Assembly (NCBI RefSeq): GCF_004135405.1 | Contig: NZ_CP035491.1 | Location: 1,364,001 to 1,428,000, forward strand | DNA length: 64,000 bases | Source of the DNA: Agromyces protaetiae | GTDB lineage: Bacteria; Actinomycetota; Actinomycetes; Actinomycetales; Microbacteriaceae | Reading direction: 5' to 3' | In this document: positions 17,225-28,557 of the stretch, one piece after another | Layout of the letters: every line of letters begins with the position of its first letter | Numbering within the stretch: the first letter of the stretch is position 1 | Made by a program: the position numbers and the translations under genes | Notes under the pieces: model-generated | The model's input: the letters and a program-made list of their open reading frames with translations, nothing else | What the model was told of the DNA's origin: nothing | Database searches by the model: none

Positions 17225-17890
17225 ATGGCCTGGGACACCGAGCGCACCAAGCGGCTCCTGCTCGACGCCGCGACCGCCGAGTTCAGCGAGCACGGGCTCG
17301 CCGGCGCCCGTGTCGACCGCATCGCAGCCTCGGCCGGGGTCAACAAAGAACGCATCTACCAGTACTTCGGCAACAAGGCCGCGCTCCTCCGCGCCGTCCT
17401 CGAGACCCGGCTCACAAGCCTCGTCGACGAAGTGCCGATGCGCCTCGACGCCGGCGACCCCGGCGCCGACCCCGAGGCATCCGTCGGGGCCGACGCCGTC
17501 GCCGACTACGCGGGGCGACTCTACGACCACCACCTGGCCGACCAGACCATCCCGCGCCTCATCTTCTGGGAGGGGCTCGAGGTCGGGCGCGACGAGTCGC
17601 CCGCGTCGAGGTTCGAATACAACGAGACCAAGGTCGGCGTGCTGCAATCGATGCTCCCGGGCGTCGACCGCCGCGCGGCGGGCGAACTCCTCCTCACCAT
17701 CGTCTCGCTCGTGAACGCGTTCCCTGTGCTGCCGCAGCTCGACCGCCAGATGGTCGGCGACGGGCCCGATCGCATCGCCGAGCGGCGCACCGTCATCGTC
17801 GACGCCGTCACGCTCCTCGCGCGCGCGGCGATCGAGCGTGCCGCCGTCGAGCGCGCAGGCATCGTGCGTGCGGCAGACTCGACCCTGTGA
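17225..17890 (+). CDS. TetR family transcriptional regulator
   Basis: A 221-residue repressor with a canonical N-terminal DNA-binding domain (TKRLLLDAATAEFSEHGLAGARVDRIAASAGVN, recognition region NKERIYQYFGNKAALL) and a variable ligand-binding C-terminus. Its operators are the CAACT-N4-AGTTG sites just upstream, and it probably represses itself and the divergent small membrane protein. The stop overlaps the helicase GTG (GTGA), so the helicase may share the same mRNA, an unusual link between a small-molecule sensor and an RNA helicase. Confidence 0.88.
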   Translation: MAWDTERTKRLLLDAATAEFSEHGLAGARVDRIAASAGVNKERIYQYFGNKAALLRAVLETRLTSLVDEVPMRLDAGDPGADPEASVGADAVADYAGRLYDHHLADQTIPRLIFWEGLEVGRDESPASRFEYNETKVGVLQSMLPGVDRRAAGELLLTIVSLVNAFPVLPQLDRQMVGDGPDRIAERRTVIVDAVTLLARAAIERAAVERAGIVRAADSTL

Positions 17891-20424
17891 CCGAGCCGCT
17901 CCTGTCCCGCCTCCCCGAGGGGCGCGACGCCGACCCCGACGCCCTCTACGACGGGTTCGTCTCGTGGGCCGAAGACCGCGGGCTCTCGCTCTACCCCGCG
18001 CAAGACGAGGCCGTCATCGAGCTCGTGTCGGGGCAGCACGTCATCCTGTCGACGCCGACGGGCACGGGCAAGTCGCTCGTCGCCGTCGCAGCCCACGCGA
18101 CCGCCGTCGCGCGCGGCGGGCGCACCTATTACACGGCGCCCATCAAGGCGCTCGTGTCCGAGAAGTTTTTCCAGCTCGTCGAGATCTTCGGCGCCGCGAA
18201 CGTCGGCATGGTGACGGGCGACTCCTCGGTCAACGCCGATGCGCCGATCGTGTGCTGCACGGCCGAGATCCTCGCGAACCTCGCGTTGCGACAGGGCCCC
18301 GATGCCCCCGTCGACCAGGTCGTCATGGACGAGTTCCATTACTACGGCGACCCCGACCGCGGCTGGGCGTGGCAGGTGCCGCTCCTCGTGCTGAAGCGCG
18401 CGCAATTCCTGCTCATGTCGGCGACCCTCGGCGATGTGTCGACGATCGTGGCAGACCTCGAGCGCCGCACGGGACGCGAGGTCGCCGAGGTCACGGGAGT
18501 CGAACGGCCCGTGCCGCTGAGCTACCACTACGCGAAGACGCCCGTGCAAGAGACGGTCGAAGAGCTCCTCGACACGAAGCAGGCGCCCGTCTACATCGTG
18601 CACTTCTCGCAGGCGGCGGCCATGGAGCGCGCGCAAGCGCTCTCGTCGATCCGTGTCGTCACGCGCGAGCAGCGCGACGAGATCGCCGACGCGATCGGCG
18701 GGTTCCGGTTCACGACGGCCTTCGGCAAGACGCTTTCGCGGCTCGTGCGGGCGGGTATCGGCGTGCACCATGCGGGGATGCTTCCGCGCTACCGCCGGCT
18801 CGTCGAGACCCTCGCCCAGCGCGGACTCCTCAAGGTCATCTGCGGCACCGACACCCTCGGCGTCGGCATCAACGTACCGATCCGCACGGTGCTCGTGACG
18901 GCGCTCACGAAGTTCGACGGACAGAAGATGCGCCAGCTCAGTGCGCGCGAGTTCCACCAGATCGCGGGGCGTGCCGGGAGGGCCGGCTATGACACGGCGG
19001 GCACGGTCGTCGTGCTCGCGCCCGAGCACGAGATCGAGAACGAGCAGGCCGTGCGCAAGGCGGGCGACGACCCCAAGAAGCTCAAGAAGATCGTGCGCAA
19101 GAAGGCGCCCGCAGGGTTCGTGACCTGGGGCGAGGGCTCGTTCGATCGGCTCATCGCGGCCGAGCCCGAAGCGCTCGTGCCGCAGTTGAAGCTGTCGGCG
19201 GCGATGCTCATCAACGTCATCGCCCGCGGAGGAGACGTCGCAGGAGACATCCGCTCGCTCGTCTTCGACAACCACGAACCGCGCGCCCGTCGCTTCGCGC
19301 TCGCGCGTCGCGCGCTCGAGATCCTGCGCACGCTGCGCGACGCGCAGGTCGTCGTCCTCGAACCGGATGCCACGGCCGGACCCCTGGGAGTGAGGCTCTC
19401 GCTCACGGTCGACCTGCAGCCGAACTTCGCCCTCAACCAGCCGCTCTCGCCGTTCGCGCTCGCCGCGATCGAACTGCTCGACCCCGAGACGAGCGAGCAG
19501 GGGACGGGTCAGTACGCGCTCGACGTCGTCTCGATCATCGAGTCGACCCTCGACGACCCGCGGCCGATCCTCTCGCAGCAGGAGTTCCGTGCGCGCGGCG
19601 ACGCTGTGGCCGCCATGAAGCAAGACGGCATCGAGTACGAGGAGCGGATGGCCCTCCTCGAAGAGGTCACCTACCCGAAGCCGCTCGGCGACCTCCTCGC
19701 GCACGCGTTCGAGACGTTCGCGTCGAGCCAGCCGTGGGTGCGCGACTTCGAGCTGCGGCCGAAGTCGGTCGTGCGCGACATGTTCGAGCGGGCGATGACG
19801 TTCGGCGAGTACGTGTCGCTCTACCAGCTGGCCCGCAGCGAAGGGCTCGTGCTGCGCTACCTGTCCGACGCGTTCCGTGCCATCCGCCAGACCGTGCCCG
19901 ACGAGGCGAAGGACGACGAGCTCCACGACCTCATCGAGTGGCTCGGCGAGCTCGTGCGCCAGGTCGACTCGTCGCTCGTCGACGAGTGGGCCGAACTCGT
20001 CGATCCGACCCTCCACCACGACGGCGAAGAGGCGGCCGTCGTGCCGCCCGCGCCGCCGTCGGTCGTGACCAACCGCCGCGCGTTCACGGTGCTCGTGCGC
20101 AACGAGCTGTTCCGCCGGGTGCAACTGGCCGCCCTCGAACGCGACGACGAACTCGCCGAACTCGACCCCGACGTGGGCTGGCCCGATGTGCTCGACCGCT
20201 ACTACGACGAGCACGACTCGATCGGCGTCGACGCGGCGGCGCGCTCGCCGAGGCTGGTGTCGATCGACGAGACGGATGCCTCGGCCGGCCGCTGGGTCGT
20301 CGAGCAGACGATCGACGACCCTGCCCACGACCACGACTGGCGCATCCGCGCCGAGGTCGACCTCGTCGCCTCGGCCGAGGAGGGCGAAGCGGTCGTGCGG
20401 GTCACCGAGGTCGTGCGGCTGTAG
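17887..20424 (+). CDS. DEAD/DEAH-box helicase, Ski2-like with DUF3516
   Basis: An 845-residue superfamily 2 helicase. Motif I is STPTGTGKS (residues 55-63), motif II is MDEFHYYGD (DEFH variant), motif III is MSATLGD, and motif VI is HQIAGRAGRAGYD. The C-terminal half matches the DUF3516 region of actinobacterial Ski2-like helicases. Such proteins are RNA helicases thought to act in RNA turnover or ribosome metabolism; the precise substrate is not established. The GTG start overlaps the TetR stop. The next gene, recQ, starts 48 nt downstream with its own leaderless-type promoter. Confidence 0.85.
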   Translation: MTEPLLSRLPEGRDADPDALYDGFVSWAEDRGLSLYPAQDEAVIELVSGQHVILSTPTGTGKSLVAVAAHATAVARGGRTYYTAPIKALVSEKFFQLVEIFGAANVGMVTGDSSVNADAPIVCCTAEILANLALRQGPDAPVDQVVMDEFHYYGDPDRGWAWQVPLLVLKRAQFLLMSATLGDVSTIVADLERRTGREVAEVTGVERPVPLSYHYAKTPVQETVEELLDTKQAPVYIVHFSQAAAMERAQALSSIRVVTREQRDEIADAIGGFRFTTAFGKTLSRLVRAGIGVHHAGMLPRYRRLVETLAQRGLLKVICGTDTLGVGINVPIRTVLVTALTKFDGQKMRQLSAREFHQIAGRAGRAGYDTAGTVVVLAPEHEIENEQAVRKAGDDPKKLKKIVRKKAPAGFVTWGEGSFDRLIAAEPEALVPQLKLSAAMLINVIARGGDVAGDIRSLVFDNHEPRARRFALARRALEILRTLRDAQVVVLEPDATAGPLGVRLSLTVDLQPNFALNQPLSPFALAAIELLDPETSEQGTGQYALDVVSIIESTLDDPRPILSQQEFRARGDAVAAMKQDGIEYEERMALLEEVTYPKPLGDLLAHAFETFASSQPWVRDFELRPKSVVRDMFERAMTFGEYVSLYQLARSEGLVLRYLSDAFRAIRQTVPDEAKDDELHDLIEWLGELVRQVDSSLVDEWAELVDPTLHHDGEEAAVVPPAPPSVVTNRRAFTVLVRNELFRRVQLAALERDDELAELDPDVGWPDVLDRYYDEHDSIGVDAAARSPRLVSIDETDASAGRWVVEQTIDDPAHDHDWRIRAEVDLVASAEEGEAVVRVTEVVRL

Positions 20425-20472
20425 CGTCCGCGCCCGGTCGGCATGTCGCCGACCGTCGTTACACTCGACGGG

Positions 20473-22503
20473 ATGACCGACGAGCCCGCCCCCTTCCACG
20501 ACTTCGACGAGGTCCCGTGGGACGTCGACGCGCTCGTGCCTCCCGACGACGAGTGGGCGGCTCCGCCGCCGGACGAGTGGATGCCTCCCGCCGGCGCGTC
20601 GTCGCCGGTGCGGCGTGCGGGCGCAGCATCCGGTGCTGCCGTGGCATCCGCCGCTCGTCTCGGCGTCGCGCCCGCGCGGTACGCGACGGCGCTCGACGCG
20701 CTCCGCGACGTGTTCGGGTACGACGCGTTCCGCGGCGAGCAGGCTGCGATCATCGACCAGGTCGCTGGCGGCGGCGACGCCGTCGTGCTCATGCCGACGG
20801 GCGGCGGCAAGAGCCTCTGCTACCAGATTCCCGCGCTCCTCCGCGAGGGCACGGGCATCGTCGTGTCGCCCCTCATCGCGCTCATGCACGACCAGGTCGA
20901 CGCGCTCGTGCGCAACGGCGTGCGCGCCGCCTACCTCAACTCGAGCCAGCAGTCGTTCGAGCGCGCCGAGGTCGAGCGGGCGTATCTCGCGGGCGAGCTC
21001 GACCTCCTGTATGTCGCCCCCGAGCGGCTCAATACCGAGCCGACGCTGCGCCTCCTCGAACGCGGGCGCATCGCGCTCTTCGCGATCGACGAGGCGCACT
21101 GCGTGTCGCAGTGGGGGCACGACTTCCGGCCCGACTACCTCGCGCTCTCGGGCCTCGCCGAGCGCTGGCCCGACGTGCCGCGCATCGCGCTCACGGCGAC
21201 GGCGACCGAGGCGACCCACAAAGAGATCACCGAGCGGCTCTCGCTCGAACGGGCTGAGCACTTCGTCGCGAGCTTCGACCGGCCGAACATCCAGTACCGC
21301 ATCGCGCCGAAGATCGAGGTGCGCAAGCAGTTGCTCGACTTCGTGAAGAGCGAGGGGCGCGACGCCGACGGCAACGCGGTCGCGGGCATCGTCTACGCGC
21401 TGTCGCGCGCGAGCACCGAGAAGCTCGCCGACTACCTCCGCCAGCACGGCGTCGACGCGATGCCGTACCACGCGGGCCTCGACGCGGGCGTGCGGCGGCG
21501 CACGCAAGAGCGGTTCCTGCGCGAAGACGGCGTGGTGGTCGTCGCGACGATCGCGTTCGGCATGGGCATCGACAAGCCCGACGTGCGCTTCGTCGCCCAC
21601 GTCGACCTGCCGAAGTCGGTCGAGGGGTACTACCAAGAGACGGGGCGTGCCGGCCGCGACGGGCAGCCGGCGACGGCGTGGCTCGCCTACGGCCTGCAAG
21701 ACGTCGTGCAGCAGCGCCGCATGATCGACGAGAGCCCGGGCGACCTCGCGTTCAAGCGGCGGCTCACCGCGCACCTCGACGCCATGCTCGCGCTGTGCGA
21801 GACGGTCTCGTGCCGCCGCCAGAACCTCCTCGCCTACTTCGGGCAGCAGAGCGCGCCGTGCGGCAACTGCGACACGTGCCTCGAGCCGCCCGCCTCATGG
21901 GACGGCACGGTCGCGAGCCAGAAGCTCCTGTCGACGATCGTGCGCCTCCAGCGCGAGCGCGGTCAGCGGTACGGCGCGGGGCACCTCGTCGACATCCTGC
22001 GCGGCAAGCGGACGCCGCGCGTCGAGCAGTACGGGCACGACTCGCTCGCGACGTTCGGGATCGGCGACGACCTCTCCGACCCGCAGTGGCGGGGCGTCGT
22101 ACGGCAGCTGCTCGCGCAGGGCCTGCTGCAGTCGGTCGGCGAGTACGGCGTGCTCGCGCTCACCGAGGCATCCGGTGCCGTCCTCGCGGGCGAGCACACG
22201 GTCGCGTTCCGCACCGAGCCCGACCGACCCGTGCGCGGCTCGTCGCGTCGCGCGGCGGCACCCGCCGCAGCCGACCTCGAGCACGCGCAGGCCGAGCTCT
22301 TCGAGGCGCTCCGCGCGTGGCGCGCGGGCGAGGCGAAAGAGCAGGGCGTGCCCGCCTACATCGTCTTCGGCGACGCGACCCTGCGGGCGGTCGCGACGGC
22401 GAAGCCCGCGAGCCTCGCCGACCTCGACGCCATCACGGGCATCGGGGCGAAGAAGCGCGAGGCGTACGGCGAGGCAGTGCTGCGGGTCGTCGCCGCGCAC
22501 TGA
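20473..22503 (+). CDS. recQ: ATP-dependent DNA helicase RecQ
   Basis: A 676-residue 3'-5' DNA helicase used in recombination and fork repair. After a 65-residue acidic/Pro-rich N-terminal extension come motif I (MPTGGGKSLCYQ), the DEAH box (AIDEAHCVSQWGHDFRPDY), motif VI (YYQETGRAGRDG), the RecQ zinc site (CRRQNLLAYFG..APCGNCDTC), a winged-helix RQC region and a C-terminal HRDC domain (about 600-676, ITGIGAKKREAYG). The ATG is 7 nt after TACACT, which suggests leaderless transcription. The N-terminal extension is unusual in length. Confidence 0.95.
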   Translation: MTDEPAPFHDFDEVPWDVDALVPPDDEWAAPPPDEWMPPAGASSPVRRAGAASGAAVASAARLGVAPARYATALDALRDVFGYDAFRGEQAAIIDQVAGGGDAVVLMPTGGGKSLCYQIPALLREGTGIVVSPLIALMHDQVDALVRNGVRAAYLNSSQQSFERAEVERAYLAGELDLLYVAPERLNTEPTLRLLERGRIALFAIDEAHCVSQWGHDFRPDYLALSGLAERWPDVPRIALTATATEATHKEITERLSLERAEHFVASFDRPNIQYRIAPKIEVRKQLLDFVKSEGRDADGNAVAGIVYALSRASTEKLADYLRQHGVDAMPYHAGLDAGVRRRTQERFLREDGVVVVATIAFGMGIDKPDVRFVAHVDLPKSVEGYYQETGRAGRDGQPATAWLAYGLQDVVQQRRMIDESPGDLAFKRRLTAHLDAMLALCETVSCRRQNLLAYFGQQSAPCGNCDTCLEPPASWDGTVASQKLLSTIVRLQRERGQRYGAGHLVDILRGKRTPRVEQYGHDSLATFGIGDDLSDPQWRGVVRQLLAQGLLQSVGEYGVLALTEASGAVLAGEHTVAFRTEPDRPVRGSSRRAAAPAAADLEHAQAELFEALRAWRAGEAKEQGVPAYIVFGDATLRAVATAKPASLADLDAITGIGAKKREAYGEAVLRVVAAH

Positions 22504-22639
22504 GACTCGCGCGACAGGTGCGCTCGCGCACCGCGCGCCGATACGCTGACCTCAGCGAGGCATCCGGAAGCGGCGCCGAACCACCGCGCCGAGCGCCGAA
22601 TGCGACCGAGAACCGCATGCGACCGAGCGAGGGGGGCTC

Positions 22640-23143
22640 ATGGCGCACGACTTCGATCTCCGACGTCCGCCGGGCGTCACGCTCGTGGCGGTGCTCGTCT
22701 GGCTCGGCGCCTTGTTCGACGTGCTCGCGGGGCTCCTGCTGCTCATCGTCCCGCAAGACCCCGACGTCGTCGAAGCCCTGGGCGGAACGGCCCTCGTGGT
22801 GACGTTCGGGGTCGGCTCGCTCCTGCTCGGCGTCATCGCGGCGATCGTCGGTGTCGGCCTGTGGGTCGGCAACCCGATCGCACGCATCGCCGTGACGGTC
22901 GTCGAGGTCGTCGGCCTCGCGCTCTCGATCCTGCTCGTCTTCCTGGGGGCGAACATCTGGAACGAGGCGATCAGCGCGCTCATCGCGATCGCGATCATCT
23001 GGCTCATCTGGACGCCCGACGCCTCGCGATTCTTCAGGGGCCTCGCGCCCGACCAACCCGACCTTTCGAGGAGTCCCGACGTGCCCGACATCACTGATCT
23101 GCCCGATGTCCCCGAGACGCCCGACGCCCGGAAGGACGTCTGA
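22640..23143 (+). CDS. Four-helix membrane protein (paralogue of the next gene)
   Basis: A 167-residue protein with four predicted membrane helices and a short acidic Asp/Pro-rich tail (SPDVPDITDLPDVPETPD). The opening RRPPGVTLVAVLVWLGALFDVLAG matches the start of the following gene, so they arose by tandem duplication. It resembles DUF7144-type actinobacterial integral membrane proteins of unknown function. A GGGGGG ribosome site precedes the ATG. The stop overlaps the next start (TGATG). Confidence 0.65.
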   Translation: MAHDFDLRRPPGVTLVAVLVWLGALFDVLAGLLLLIVPQDPDVVEALGGTALVVTFGVGSLLLGVIAAIVGVGLWVGNPIARIAVTVVEVVGLALSILLVFLGANIWNEAISALIAIAIIWLIWTPDASRFFRGLAPDQPDLSRSPDVPDITDLPDVPETPDARKDV

Positions 23144-23544
23144 TGGCCGCCCCGCGCCCCGCCGGCGTCACGATCGTCGCGGTCTTCGCGTGGATCTCGG
23201 GAGCGCTCGACATCCTCGCGGGCACGCTCATGCTCGTGTTCTCGCCCGTCAAAGCGATCGTCGACGAGTACGGCAATCTCGGCACACTCATCGCGGCGGG
23301 CATCGGGTCGATCATCATCGGCCTGTTGACCGTCATCGTCGCGGGCGGCCTGCTGCGCGGCAACGCCGCGGCGCGCATGATCGTGACGATCCTGCAGGTG
23401 CTCTCGATCCTCGGCTCGCTCTTCCTCGCGATCGCCTACGCGTCGAGCCCGACGGCGGTCGGGGAGTGGTTCGGCATCCTCATCTCGGTGATCGTGCTGA
23501 TCTTCCTCTGGTCGCGTCGGGCGAACGAGTTCTTCCGGTCGTAG
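23143..23544 (+). CDS. Four-helix membrane protein (paralogue of the previous gene)
   Basis: A 133-residue protein with four predicted membrane helices, beginning PRPAGVTIVAVFAWISGALDILAG. It lacks the acidic tail of its paralogue and ends with a short basic/aromatic segment (WSRRANEFFRS), the counterpart of DASRFFRG in the paralogue. The one-base overlap of stop and start shows translational coupling, so the two probably act together, perhaps as a hetero-oligomer. Function unknown. Confidence 0.65.
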   Translation: MAAPRPAGVTIVAVFAWISGALDILAGTLMLVFSPVKAIVDEYGNLGTLIAAGIGSIIIGLLTVIVAGGLLRGNAAARMIVTILQVLSILGSLFLAIAYASSPTAVGEWFGILISVIVLIFLWSRRANEFFRS

Positions 23545-23762
23545 GGCGGCCGCGAGGCATCCGGATGGTTCGTGCCGCGCGCCGGGCGCGAGGCATCCGC
23601 CCTTGTTGACTGTCGTAAAACCCGACGACCCGACTTTGTAGGATCACGCAACTCCGGTCGAGGCCCGACGCCGCCGGTTTGTCGGGTCCTGACCGACCGT
23701 TTCCGGCCCGACGCCGTGCGTCGTACGTTGGAAGACGGCCACGACCGCTCGAGGAGGACGAC

Positions 23763-25901
23763 ATGGTGGACACCGCACCCCGCACCGAGAAGACTGCGAA
23801 GCCCGAGGCGACCACGCCCGGTGCAGAGGGGCGCCCCGCCGCCTCGACGCCCGGCGCCGCTCGATCGACCGGCGCCCCCGCTGCGCCGAAGATCGACACC
23901 GCCAAGCTCGGCCGGCAGCTCCTCGGCACGTGGGCCGACATCCGCCTCGCGGCGCGAGCGCGCGCCGCGCGCCCCGAGCTCCAGCGCGTCGAGGGTCTCT
24001 CGATGGCCGAGCACCGCGAGCGGGTCCTCGGGCAGCTCCACATCCTCGTCGGCGAGGGCGCTGTGCAGCGCGCCTACCCGAAGGAGTTCGGCGGATCCGA
24101 AGACCAGGGCGGCAACATCACGGCGTTCGAAGAGCTCGTCGTCGCCGACCCGAGCCTCCAGATCAAGGCGGGCGTGCAGTGGGGGCTCTTCGGCTCGGCC
24201 GTGCTCCAGCTCGGCACGAAGCGCAACCACGACGAGTTCCTCCCCGGCATCCTTTCGCTCGAGGTGCCCGGCGCGTTCGCCATGACCGAGATCGGCCACG
24301 GCTCCGACGTCGCCTCGATCGGCACGACCGCGACCTACGACCCCGAGACCGAGGAGTTCGTCATCCACACGCCGTTCCGCGGCGCGTGGAAGGAGTTCCT
24401 CGGCAACGCGGGCCTCCACGGCAAGGCCGCGACCGTCTTCGCGCAGCTCATCACCAACGGCGTCAACCACGGCGTGCACTGCTTCTACGTGCCGATCCGC
24501 GACGAGAACGGCGAGTTCCTGCCGGGCGTCGGCGGCGTCGACGACGGCCTCAAGGGCGGGCTCAACGGCATCGACAACGGGCGTCTGCACTTCACGAACG
24601 TGCGCATCCCCCGCACGAACCTGCTCAACCGCTACGGCGACGTCGCGGTCGACGGCTCCTACACGAGCGAGATCTCCTCGCCCGGCCGCCGCTTCTTCAC
24701 GATGCTCGGCGCCCTCGTGCAGGGCCGCGTGTCGCTCGACGGCGCCTCGACCGCCGCCGCGGCCATGGCCCTCACGATCGCGATCACGTACGGCAACCAG
24801 CGCCGCCAGTTCACGGCAGGCAGCGACACCGACGAAGAGGTGCTGCTCGACTACGGGCGCCACCAGCGCCGACTGCTGCCCCGCCTCGCGACGGTGTACG
24901 CGCAGACGTTCGCGCACGACGAGTTCCTCGTGAAGTTCGACGGCGTGTTCTCGGGCACGAAGGACACCGAGCAGGAGCGCGAAGACCTCGAGACGATGGC
25001 GGCCGCGCTGAAGCCGCTCTCGACGTGGGCCGCGCTCGACATCCTGCAGGAAGCGCGCGAGGCGTGCGGCGGCGCGGGCTTCATCGCCGAGAACCGCCTC
25101 GTCGGCCTCCGTCAGGACCTCGACATCTACGTGACGTTCGAGGGCGACAACAACGTGCTCCTCCAGCTCGTCGCAAAGCGACTCCTCACCGACTACTCGC
25201 GGCAGTTCGCGAAGGCCGGCCCGGGCGCCATGGCCCGCTACGTCGTGTCGTCGACCGCCGACCGCGCCTACCACGGCACGGGCCTGCGCCGTCTCGGCCA
25301 GACGATCGCCGACTTCGGCTCGACGGCCCGCTCGGTGAGCGAGCTCCGCGAGACCGAGACCCAGCACGAGATGCTGACCGACCGCGTCGAGGCGATGATC
25401 GCCGAGATCGCCGGCCGTCTGAACAGCGCGCGCAAGCTCCCCAAGGCGGAGGCCGCCGCGGTGTTCAACCGCAACCAGAACGCCCTCATCGAGGCGGCCC
25501 GGGCACACGCCGAGCTCCTGCAGTGGGAGGCCTTCACGCGAGGCCTCGAGCAGATCGAAGACGAGGGCACCAAGCAGGTCGTCACGTGGGTGCGCGACCT
25601 GTTCGGCCTCGGCCTCATCGAGAAGCACCTCGAGTGGTACCTCATCCACGGCCGCCTCTCGCCGCAGCGCGCACAGGCCGTGACGGCGTACATCGACCGC
25701 CTCATCGAGCGCCTGCGCCCCCACGCACAAGACCTCGTCGACGCGTTCGGCTACACGCCCGAGCACCTCCGCTCGACGATCGCGACGGGCATCGAGCTCG
25801 AGCGCCAAGAGGAGGCGCGCGCCTACTACGCCGACCTCCGCGCGTCGGGCAAGGAGCCCGTGCACGAGAAGTCGCTCGCCAAGAAGGGCAAGAAGAAGTA
25901 G
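23763..25901 (+). CDS. Acyl-CoA dehydrogenase/oxidase family protein (long form)
   Basis: A 712-residue flavoprotein related to acyl-CoA oxidases/dehydrogenases. A 45-residue Ala/Pro-rich leader precedes the helical N-domain. The FAD-binding beta region has MTEIGHGSDVASIGTTATYD, and the C-terminal helical region includes EACGGAGFIAENRL and TFEGDNNVLLQLVAKRLL, which is typical of the oxidase branch. It ends in a Lys-rich tail (AKKGKKK). It probably performs the first step of fatty acyl-CoA beta-oxidation; whether O2 or an ETF accepts electrons is not decidable. A strong GAGGAGG precedes the ATG. It is monocistronic. Confidence 0.87.
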   Translation: MVDTAPRTEKTAKPEATTPGAEGRPAASTPGAARSTGAPAAPKIDTAKLGRQLLGTWADIRLAARARAARPELQRVEGLSMAEHRERVLGQLHILVGEGAVQRAYPKEFGGSEDQGGNITAFEELVVADPSLQIKAGVQWGLFGSAVLQLGTKRNHDEFLPGILSLEVPGAFAMTEIGHGSDVASIGTTATYDPETEEFVIHTPFRGAWKEFLGNAGLHGKAATVFAQLITNGVNHGVHCFYVPIRDENGEFLPGVGGVDDGLKGGLNGIDNGRLHFTNVRIPRTNLLNRYGDVAVDGSYTSEISSPGRRFFTMLGALVQGRVSLDGASTAAAAMALTIAITYGNQRRQFTAGSDTDEEVLLDYGRHQRRLLPRLATVYAQTFAHDEFLVKFDGVFSGTKDTEQEREDLETMAAALKPLSTWAALDILQEAREACGGAGFIAENRLVGLRQDLDIYVTFEGDNNVLLQLVAKRLLTDYSRQFAKAGPGAMARYVVSSTADRAYHGTGLRRLGQTIADFGSTARSVSELRETETQHEMLTDRVEAMIAEIAGRLNSARKLPKAEAAAVFNRNQNALIEAARAHAELLQWEAFTRGLEQIEDEGTKQVVTWVRDLFGLGLIEKHLEWYLIHGRLSPQRAQAVTAYIDRLIERLRPHAQDLVDAFGYTPEHLRSTIATGIELERQEEARAYYADLRASGKEPVHEKSLAKKGKKK

Positions 25902-25979
25902 TCGTCGCGGCGGTGCCGTCTGAAGCGCATCGAGACCAGGTCACGAGGTCTCGGTGCGCTTCGGCGTTTCAGCCGAGCC

Positions 25980-26150
25980 CTACTGCGCCGGCGGCTTGAG
26001 GAGCATGCCCGACGCGAAGCCCACGACGAGGCCCGCGGGCAGCCACAGCCAGAACCCCGTCCAGAGGCTCACGCCGATGCCGACGACGAGCCCCACGATG
26101 AGCCCGAGGATGAGCTGCTTACGACGTGCGGCGGGATTCGGTTCGGCCAT
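25980..26150 (-). CDS. Small membrane protein (56 residues)
   Basis: The translation reads MAEPNPAARRKQLILGLIVG..., a short basic N-terminus followed by two hydrophobic helices (LILGLIVGLVVGIGVSLW and WLWLPAGLVVGFASGML) and a KPPAQ end. The case for a real gene is the TAGGCT hexamer exactly 6 nt before the ATG, the same leaderless arrangement as its neighbours, and a sensible membrane topology. Function unknown. Confidence 0.6.
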   Translation of the reverse strand: MAEPNPAARRKQLILGLIVGLVVGIGVSLWTGFWLWLPAGLVVGFASGMLLKPPAQ

Positions 26151-26262
26151 GCGAGAAGCCTACGCGGATGTCTCGGGGCACTCGCTGTGCGCCACGTGCG
26201 CGCGGGTGCACCCGTTGAGCGGGCGCAGGGTTGCGGAGGTGGCGCAGCGCGCTGCGGATGCC

Positions 26263-27297
<1,035 letters not shown>

Positions 27298-27327
27298 CTA
27301 CGCCGGTCGCGCGTCACCTCCCGGTAA

Positions 27328-28524
<1,197 letters not shown>

Positions 28525-28557
28525 CGCGCGCGTACGCGCGGGCGGTAGTTTCTCGGT

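Noticed and set aside
17521-21774. A 1417-codon open frame antisense to tetR, helicase and recQ
   Set aside because: It is very rich in Arg, Asp and Glu with no recognisable domain and mirrors three well-supported genes; long antisense frames are expected when third positions are nearly all G/C.
22504-22560. GC-rich hairpin after recQ (CGCGCG...GTGCGCTCGCGCAC) as a third copy of the dispersed hairpin family
   Set aside because: It lacks the AATGGTCG and CATT bases shared by the two true copies.
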